Shown here one piece after another: positions 56,736-64,000 of a stretch of 64,000 nt of DNA (positions within the stretch are counted from its first letter, which is position 1; every line of letters starts with the position of its first letter). The position numbers and the translations under genes were made by a program. The DNA is from Chrysemys picta bellii (taxonomy: Eukaryota > Chordata > Testudines > Emydidae): the NCBI RefSeq assembly GCF_011386835.1, contig NC_088800.1, positions 16,516,572-16,580,571 on the forward strand, given 5' to 3'. The notes beneath the pieces are model-generated. The model was not told the DNA's origin and searched no databases. It saw only the letters and a program-made list of their open reading frames with translations.

Positions 56736-57130
56736 ACTTGAAATGGACAATCCATGAAAGACAATTGCCCTCAACTTTGAGGGATCACCGATGATGAGTT
56801 CTGGATAATATGGGGCCAGATCATCAGTTGGTGTAAATCACCATAACAGTCACCAGGCAGTGGGGAAGCAGTGGGGCCGTGCGAACCGCAGCCACTGGGA
56901 GCAGCTGTGCCTGCGGATAGTCAATGTAAACAAACGGTCTCACGGCCCACCAGCGGTTTACCCTGACAGGCAGCAGGTTGCCCACCCCACTGACCTAGAT
57001 CACGTTTGTTTAGCCTATTCTTTTAAAAAACCCACTAATGACAGGGATTCAACATCATCCTGCAGAAGGCCATTTAAAAACATGAATCAAAAGTTTTGCT
57101 GCTTTGCCAAGAGGCGCAAATGTAAGACCA
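56736..57130. other. Intergenic, little recognised
   Basis: The start is probably the 3' UTR of the preceding LINE (gggatcaccgatgatgagtt). A short 'ggccagatcatcagttggtg' arm of the ggtgtaaat fold-back family lies at 56813-56835. The rest is unclassified. Confidence 0.55.
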
Positions 57131-57262
57131 ACAGACCCTGGTCATCGTTGGGCGGGATCGCACATGGGACCGCTGGAGCTTAGTGTATGAGCTTCTACCG
57201 CATGAGCTAAAAGCCAACAAGCACTTAACTAAGACTGTAGAGCAGTCAGTCTCCCTCTCTTT
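57130..57262 (-). mobile_element. tRNA-like SINE fragment (antisense)
   Basis: The reverse complement has tagctcatgcggtagaagct, like a polIII A box (box A TRGCnnAnnnGG). About 30 bases on, gtcccatgtgcgatcccgcc resembles a B box. On the plus strand it runs into a T-rich then C-rich tract (57261-57284). A functional tRNA is unlikely because the arms do not pair. Confidence 0.5.
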
Positions 57263-57284
57263 TTTTTTTTCGTACCCCCCCCCC

Positions 57285-57916
57285 AACCACACCCCAATAG
57301 ATGGGACAGAACACTACACCCAGAAGGTGTGTGGGGTACACAAAGTGAAGTTGTAAAGCGAAGAGCTCGTGCCAATAAGCTCATAGTACAAGATTCAATG
57401 CCACTCATTTATTCTTTGTTATTGTTGTGCAGTGGAATACAACAGGGCGGGGAAATTATTCTCACTTCAAAACTAAAGACAGTCCATTTTAAACTGAAAA
57501 TGATGGTACTTCATAGAAAGGAGACTTATCATTGCTCCAGCCTTTTGTTGGTAAACATTTCAATTCTATTATTTTAATCTAAGTGAGGTACATCTCCAGC
57601 ATTTCAATGTACAGCTAAAGTCAGAATCAGACCTGGCCTTCAGATCTGTCTTGAACACTCTTCCATGTTACAACCCTCAGGTTGACTTCCTCATCCCAGT
57701 GTGTGAAATTGACTGAGTTTATCACTACTGCCATATTACAGCAACTTTCATATTGACATCTACTCCTACAGACCTAGATGCAGTTAAGGCAAAGGATCTG
57801 GTGGGGTTATTTGAGGGTTGGTCAGCATGGAGAGGGACATATTTCTGTAGCTTAAATTATGCCTTTGGACTTACTGGCTGCGATAAGTGCAGTAAATGCC
57901 CTTCTATGATACAGTT
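57285..57916. other. Intergenic, nothing recognised
   Basis: No gene or repeat boundary is seen up to the target duplication of the hAT element at 57925. Confidence 0.6.
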
Positions 57917-57924
57917 ACGTTATA

Positions 57925-58692
57925 TAGGGTTACCATTCGTCCGGATTCCCCCGGACATGTCCGGCTTTTTTAAGTTAAAAATAGCGTCCGGGGGGAATTT
58001 GTCAATGTCCGGACTTCCCCCCATGCAGCGCGTGCACGGCTTACAGGGCAACCGGCCGGATCGTGCCACTCGCACGGGCTCCGGCAGCCAGAGCCCTTCC
58101 TTCACTTCCCCCTCCTCTCCCCTGAAACTTGAGACCATTCCCCTCCTCTCTCTCCCTCCCTCCCCCGCCCCCCCTGCATTCGCAGATCGCCGGCTGGCCA
58201 TTCGCCTCGGTCTCCGGCAGTCTGGAGCTCCGACCCTGCTCCCCTCCCCCGCTGCCGAGCGCACCGCTCTGCAGCACAGTAAGGGGGCCAGGGGCCAGAG
58301 AAGCGGCAGGGAGGTTCGGGGGGGGGGGGTAGTCAAGAGACAGGGAGCAGGGGGGAGAGTTGGATGGGTCAGGAGTTCGGGGGGGGGCTGTCTGGGGGTT
58401 GGGGGTGTAAGGTTTTGGGCAGTCAGGGTACAGGTGGGGGGGTCTCAGGAGGGGGCAGTTAGGGGACAAGGAACAGGGAGGCTTAGGTAGGGGGTGGGGT
58501 TCTGGAGGGCAGTTAGGAGCAGGGGGTCCCAGGAGGGGGCAGTCAGGGGACAAGGAGTGTGGGGGGGGGGTTGGGGGTTCTGAGGGGGCAGGAAGTGGAA
58601 AGGGCAGGGGCGGGGCTAGGACAGGACAGGGGCGGGGCTAGGGCGGGGCTCCTCCCGTCCTCTTTTTTGATTGTTGAAATATGGTAACCCTA
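57925..58692. mobile_element. hAT-like non-autonomous element, 768 bp (TAGGGTTACC ends)
   Basis: The perfect 8-bp duplication acgttata lies at 57917-57924 and 58693-58700. The ends are tagggttaccattcgtccgg and ttgaaatatggtaaccct then a. The interior has inverted cggacatgtccgg motifs near the left end, a CT-rich segment and a G-rich array (58317-58600). The 245- and 170-codon Pro/Gly/Ser-rich frames are compositional, and no transposase is encoded. Confidence 0.92.
58317..58600 (+). repeat. G-rich degenerate tandem array inside the hAT element
   Basis: Loose units of the type caggagggggcagttagggg recur (aggagggggcagtcagggga and similar) with long G runs. The array is probably a quadruplex former and an assembly risk. 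Confidence 0.8.
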
Positions 58693-58700
58693 ACGTTATA

Positions 58701-59606
58701 CAAACAAATAGTCTTACCCGATCAGCCCATTTTCTGGCTGATGTTGAACCTAGGAATAAACAATGTACAGAGAGAAAACACTCCTTCTGTTTACAGTGCA
58801 GCATCATAATCTGTCCCCTGCTACACTACCTGTAACTGTAAAATGCTTAAAGGCCTTTCATTTAAGGAGTAGTGCTCTGGCTACAGTCCTGGTCCTAGTT
58901 AAACATGTTCCTACTGTTTTGATGAGTTCATGTTACATTTTACCCAAAAAGGGTGAAAAAACACCCCTTACTACATGAGAAGGTGCCATACATTTGCAAG
59001 TGGACTAGGGGAATGTCTACCTTTTTAGTGGTAAATTGTATTCAGAACCAAACACACTCTATAGCCAAGCTCATTGTATGGATCAGGGGCTCTTGGCAAT
59101 CCTTCATTTCTCCTCCACAAGCTCATTGTGTGCCACCCTCCCATCCCCCTCTGTTTCATGGTCTTACTGAAATGCCCCCATGCCTGGTTGGCTGGGGGTC
59201 TGTGTCACCTGCCCATAGCAGGGTTCCCCAGCTCCCTTGACCCACCAGGGGTGCTGTAAGCCCCCATTCTCCCATATCATGCCCCCCGCGCCAACTCCTC
59301 CCTGCAAGGGGTCCTGTGTGCTCCCCCTACAGCAGGGTCCTCCATTCACCCTGCCAGGGGCTCTGTTCCCCATCCCCCCTGCACAGCAAGGTCTCCCACT
59401 ATGCCAGGGACTCTGTTCCTCTCCCAACAGCCGGGGCTCTGTTCCCCACCAAATCCTTCTCCCCCACCAATTCAGGGGATCCCACCTCTCCCAAATATCT
59501 TTCTTCCCTCTAGTTTGGAAGGGTTGGGCTCAGGCTGATGCCCTCTGTCTCTTCTCCCACCCTGCCACTGACGTGAGGAGACCGGGAGCTAGGAGGGAGG
59601 CAGGAA
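58701..59606. other. Intergenic, nothing recognised
   Basis: 59200-59480 is C/T-rich with repeated 'agggtcctccattcaccctg' and 'aggggctctgttcccca' type phrases, perhaps a decayed minisatellite. No gene is seen. Confidence 0.55.
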
Positions 59607-59614
59607 GGAAGGAC

Positions 59615-59988
59615 CAGGGCCGGTGCTACCATTTAGGCAAACTAGGCAGTTGCCTAGGGCGCCAAGATTTGGGGGCGCCAAAAAGCGGTGCTCCCAATTT
59701 TTTTTTTTAACAGCCGCTCCACTTCTCCTGCCTCCCAGGCTTGCAGCACCAATCAGTTGCTTGGCGCCACAAGCCTGGGAGCGGAGGAGAATTAGAGCGG
59801 GGTCGGCATGCTCAGGGAGGAGGCGGAGCAGAGGTGAGCTGGGGTGGGGAGCTGCCGCACGGCTCCCAGGGGGGGGGGGAGTTGCCGCGGGTGGGGGCGC
59901 CTCAGTGCAGGGAGCTGCCGCAGGGCTGGGGGGAGGGTGCAAGGTGGAAGTTTCACCTAGGGCACGAAACTTCCTTGCACCGGCCCTG
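59615..59988. mobile_element. hAT-type MITE, 374 bp (CAGGGCCGGTGC ends)
   Basis: The perfect 8-bp duplication ggaaggac lies at 59607-59614 and 59989-59996. The terminal repeats are cagggccggtgctacc and ttgcaccggccctg. A GC-rich interior includes ggcgccaagatttgggggcg. Long frames on both strands are compositional. Confidence 0.93.
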
Positions 59989-59996
59989 GGAAGGAC

Positions 59997-62129
59997 TGTT
60001 CCTACTGGCGGAGCTATTTGGTTGCTGCCAGCAGGGCATGCATGTAGCGCTCTTCAGGGTGGGCTGGGGGGTATGTTCAAAGACATGCATGGGAGCCATC
60101 AATCAGTTTGTTGTTTAATTTGCTCTATAGACAGTTGCAGCGTGCTTGAAACTGGTCTGTGCTAATCAGAAGGCAGGGGCTTGAAAGCCCCTCCCCCCTT
60201 CCATGTGCCCACTTTCTTCCCAAATCACTAGGGTTCTGGCCACTGATGCCTAGCATAGCCTCTGAAATTTTGGAATTGATCAGATGTGGCCAGTCAAAAG
60301 TTGACCAGTACATTACAGACATGCAGGCCGAGGCATGCCGTCCAATGAGTGGAAAGCCTTGCAAGTTCAGCCAACAACATGACTGGACGGCATGGAATTT
60401 GACCCTGCCTTTTGCTAACACAGGAGAAAAACGGTGTATGTTACACTTTGGAGACACCATTTCCTATAATGTATGTAAAATACAAAGGGGGCAGATTTTT
60501 CAGGTGCACCATAGCCCCTTTGCACCGCTCTGATGCTACAGCTACATGACACGCTACTGTTGGTGGGATGTAGGTTATGTGTAGCTACACACTGCCATGG
60601 GATGCTTGCTGCATCCATACTGTGGTGGCTACAGTGTGGTGTCTAGCCAGTGGTAGGGTGCCCAAACCTCCACCCCAAGTTGGCCTGAGCACCTCTTCCC
60701 CCCACCACAGCGCAGAGCCCTCCCCGCCTCCTCCCACCCTCCAGGCTTCCCGCCCCACCTCCAGAGTCTCCTCCCCTGGGCCTAGATACCTTCCCCTCTG
60801 CTCCCCATCCCCAGGGTTCACCCCATTGTCCTCTTGGAGATGCTGGGCTCAGGTTCCTTCCCAGGTCTCCCAGACCCCAAACTTGCTATCCAGGGTTTGC
60901 TGGACACTGTGGTCTCCATAAGCAACAACAGTCTGCCTCTTTGTGGAAGTGCTCAGCCGTGGCCTGGCACTGGCACCTCAGCTGGGCACAAGCGGCTCAT
61001 GCAGAGGTTGAGAACAAGCAGCATGAGGGTCGGGAGGAGCCTTTGCGAGGGCTTTCCTACCCCGTCCCTGCGTGGTATTCGCTATCAGGGGCTGAAGCGC
61101 CCGCCCTGTGCCCCAGCTGAGCAGGCCCTTGTGGCTTCCCCATCATAGCACAGGCAAACAGTGACTCACAGCGCAGCTCTGCTCTAGTGAGTGACTGTCA
61201 AACCATCTCACGGGGCCCTGTACTCATCGTCTCAGTGGCACACATAGCTAACACTCCCCAGGAGCTGGGAGTTATGCTAAGGCATGCCCAGCCTTGTAGC
61301 AGCATCAGAAGTAATGATTCGGCAGGCCATATCCTGACCGCTGTTCAGTCCCCACCCCAACGGTCCTGTCACCTTCAGGTCACACCCTCAGGTGACCAAT
61401 GTGCAGCCACAACCCCCACCCCCATCACCTTTGGGAGCCTGGGCCGCTGTGGGGAGCCCTGGACCCTTCACCTGCCCTGAGTGAGGGGCTGGGGAGCCTG
61501 AGAGCAGCCCCCAGCCTGTGTCTCTGCCCCCCAGGGCAGGTGGAGGTCCAGGGCTCCCCACAGTGGCCCCGGGCTCCCTGGGCAGCTCATACAATGGCCC
61601 TGCTCCAGCTTCTGGCCAGGCGTCAGGGCCTTGTGGGGAGCAGGGCCCCGTGGGGGTGGGGCGGAGAGGAAGATGTTCTTTGTCCTCAGGGCCCAATAAA
61701 TCTTACTCCGTCTCTGTGTCTAGCTTCTGTGAAAAATTCTGGTGGGGGGATACATTGGGGAAAATCTTCATCAGCTCCCAGAGCCTTTCCCTGTGGCTGG
61801 GAAGAGCTCCCGCTGTGGGGAGCTGGCGCAGCCTTTCCTGGCTAGGCAAGTCTTTTCCTACAGAGGGGAGCAGTGTAGCTGGGGAGGTATGACTTGGGTG
61901 AGTAGAGAGCTGTGTAGGGCATATACTCACATAGATCCCTCTTTCCTCTACTTGCCTCACCAGCTCCACAACTATTTATATCTGGGCAGGGGAGGGGCAT
62001 TTATGCAGGTATGTACGCCACATGCTGCTGAAAAAAGTATGCAGTGTATGCATACCTGCAAGGGACAAAGGAGCTGTAAAACTTGCTTAGCCAGCCTTCT
62101 AAGGATTTCCCCAGGTCAGGGGGAACTTG
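59997..62129. other. Intergenic, GC-rich, no gene recognised
   Basis: The segments 60650-60850 and 61380-61700 are GC-rich with long open frames on both strands, but none has a conserved motif, splice signals in register or any similarity I know. I could not find MESD, which I recall as the neighbour downstream of CEMIP in mammals. Confidence 0.55.
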
Positions 62130-62137
62130 CTACTGGC

Positions 62138-62358
62138 CAGGGGTGGCTTTATGTTTTTTGCCGCCCCAAGCACGGCAGTATCTGCGGGTGGTCCGTGGAT
62201 TTGGCAGGTGATCTGCCGGTCCCGCGGCTTCGGCATACCTGCTGCCGAATTGCCACCGAAAGCCGCCTGCCACCCTCACAGCGACCGGCACACCGCCCCC
62301 CCACCGGCTTGCCGCCACAGGCACACGCTTACTGCGCTGGTGCCTAGAGCCGCCCCTG
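62138..62358. mobile_element. hAT-type MITE, 221 bp (second copy of the 26671 family)
   Basis: The perfect 8-bp duplication ctactggc lies at 62130-62137 and 62359-62366. The ends are caggggtggcttta and tagagccgcccctg. It shares gccgccccaagcacggcag-type and cctcacagcgaccggca-type blocks with 26671, in rearranged extent. It is non-autonomous. Confidence 0.92.
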
Positions 62359-62366
62359 CTACTGGC

Positions 62367-64000
62367 ATAAGGTTGATGTGGCAGCTCAATGGCCTTGTCC
62401 TCCACCACTAGGGGGCATGGCTGAGGAAAACAGCATGTGAGTCGAGTACTGCTAAACTCCAGCAATCTCCAGCTACCAGAATGGCGCCAAAGGGCCCTGG
62501 ATAGGGCAGCCAACTTAGAGCAGCCAAGTGTAAAGTCACTTTTGTGTACTCCCTGCTAACTTTACCCTGGTCCTATGTCAAGTGCAGCTTGGGGGCACCA
62601 CAGAATCCAGGCCTAACTAATCAAGGGGCTAAAGTTCACAGAACTATATGGCACACTGCTCCTGTAACACTTACGATAACCAGCTAACAGTGGATAGTGC
62701 AGTGAGTAGAGCCGTCCCTTGGGTATGGCGAATGGGGTGACTGCTCTCTGTGTTTTGGGGGGGCCCCGCGCTTCAATGTGCATGTGTCGTGTGGGGGGAA
62801 CAAGGCCGGCCCGAGGTGGGGGTGGGTTAGGGATGCCGGGGGGGGGGGGGGGGCAGGCTAGCCTGGGTGGTTAGCGGGCGGGGGGGACAGGGGGGAGCTT
62901 GGCACCAGCAGCAGGGGTCAGGCCCGCACTCACCCGTGGGACGCATGCGTTGTGTTTCTTTTTTTTGCTCGCCTGCTGCCGCACCGGCCACCGGAACACA
63001 CCAGTGACAGGCTGACCCCATCCATTGCCCTTCCATCCCACACCCCTCCCTTTTCCAGGAACACCCCCCCCTACCCCCCAGCACAAGGGGCCCCTTTGCC
63101 CTAGCACAGTGCCACTCTGTGACTCTCCAGCCTCCCTCGCCCGCCAGCACTGGTGCCCCCTCCCCACACCAGATTTCACCCGTATAAAAATAATGTTAAG
63201 GGGGTGTCATATGGGCTGATTTGTCCTGGGCCCCGCACCCCTCTAGGGAGGGCCCTGACAGTGGGAGACAAAGTGGGTGTGCTAGTATCTTTTACTGGAC
63301 CAACTTCTGGTGGTGTAAGGTACAAACTTTCGAGCCACACGGAGCTCAATTTCAAAGGTGAAATGCCACCCAGGGGTAAAGAGGTGCCAAAACGTTCTAT
63401 GCCACGTGCACAAATTGATGTTCCTAAAACCATATTTAGCCATCTAAAGATAAGGCCCTCCAATTTTCTCAGGTAAGCTGAGCACGCAGAAAGCCTACTG
63501 AAGGAGATGAGAACTGCATCGAATTTGTAAGCAGGAAACATTTACATGCACCATAGCTTTGAAAAACAGATTATTTGTATGTGGGTGCCAAGAGATGGAT
63601 TCAGCCACCTAACTGTAAACAGGCGGGTTTGAAAATTTGGGGCCTTTATTTTTATAATGCAAGCAATCCTCTCTGAGGGTTAGCTACTGGCAAATGGTGA
63701 TTAAAAAATACATCAGGCTGAACAGCATGACTCTCACTATATTATATATAAATATCCAGTTGGCACTAACTACATTCCCCTCTTTACTACTGCATGACGC
63801 CCATGCTATATTTTGTTTAAGCTAAAATTCAAAATGGTGGACTCAGACAATTTATCATCACTAGCGGTTGTAAAATGTAAGTGTCATAGTGTACTTAATA
63901 TAAATCTGTATGAAACAGCTGCTTATGTTCCCAAATGCATACTGCATAAAATATTTGCTAAGCATCAATCGTTAGAAGCACACCACAACCTATTTGAAGC
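62367..64000. other. Intergenic, nothing recognised apart from one repeat arm
   Basis: A poly-G run occurs at about 62837-62853, with GC-rich sequence to 63180. After the repeat arm at 63262 the sequence is AT-rich and featureless to the window end. Confidence 0.6.
63262..63345 (+). mobile_element. Single-arm copy of the 7446 retroposon family
   Basis: gagacaaagtgggtgtgcta, gtatcttttactggaccaac, ttctggtggtg, acaaactttcgagccacacg. It is the third member of the family in the window and a diverged one. Confidence 0.65.

Noticed and set aside
57753..58490. 245-codon open frame (plus) and overlapping minus-strand frames
   Set aside because: They lie mostly within the 768-bp hAT element and are Pro/Gly/Ser-rich because of its CT- and G-rich arrays.
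60577..61892. Cluster of 100-150-codon open frames on both strands
   Set aside because: The sequence is GC-rich with few stop codons by composition. There is no conserved motif, no coherent splice signals and frames are equally long on both strands.
1..64000. CRISPR arrays, operons, bacterial promoters or riboswitches
   Set aside because: The window is plainly vertebrate nuclear DNA. Tandem repeats present are microsatellites and degenerate G-rich arrays without spacer structure.

Overview
The window is genomic DNA of an amniote, most likely a cryptodiran turtle. The evidence is a multi-exon vertebrate gene with GT-AG introns lying in a background of CR1 LINE pieces, a tRNA-headed SINE with a CR1-like tail of the turtle polIII/SINE type, many short hAT-type MITEs with intact 8-bp target duplications, Chompy-like MITEs, and a bipartite PIF/Harbinger element. 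The species call is an inference from repeat content.

The one host gene I can identify is the 3' part of CEMIP (KIAA1199), on the + strand. This is the secreted hyaluronan-binding and depolymerising protein, not its membrane paralogue CEMIP2/TMEM2: the reading ends in VVPIPVVKKMKL, as in CEMIP. Eighteen coding exons can be placed to the base from 6799 to the stop at 40184-40186. All are bounded by AG/GT and all phases agree, giving an open reading of 891 residues. By comparison with human CEMIP (about 1361 residues, from memory) the first ~470 residues lie upstream of the window, including the signal peptide, G8 domain and first GG lectin domain. What is here covers the parallel beta-helix (PbH1) core and the C-terminal GG-type lectin domain. 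The 3' UTR probably runs to the AATAAA at 44972-44977.

Layout: 1-6798 is an upstream CEMIP intron. 6799-40186 holds coding exons and introns full of repeats. 40187 to about 44997 is the 3' UTR, carrying an antisense solo LTR (40878-42035, with a 5-bp target duplication) and a Tigger-like MITE. 45000-64000 looks intergenic, and no host gene was recognised. It contains a decayed Harbinger element (transposase on +, Myb/SANT-like partner on -, with a CR1 tail inserted), a CR1 3' end with a 209-codon ORF, a decayed LINE with RT and zinc-finger remnants, and hAT MITEs at 57925, 59615 and 62138. The most instructive observations concern transposon archaeology: nested insertions whose empty site can still be read, inverted-dimer retroposons with long direct repeats, and a CR1 tail with a decoy acceptor beside the last CEMIP exon. 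I found no convincing new gene system.
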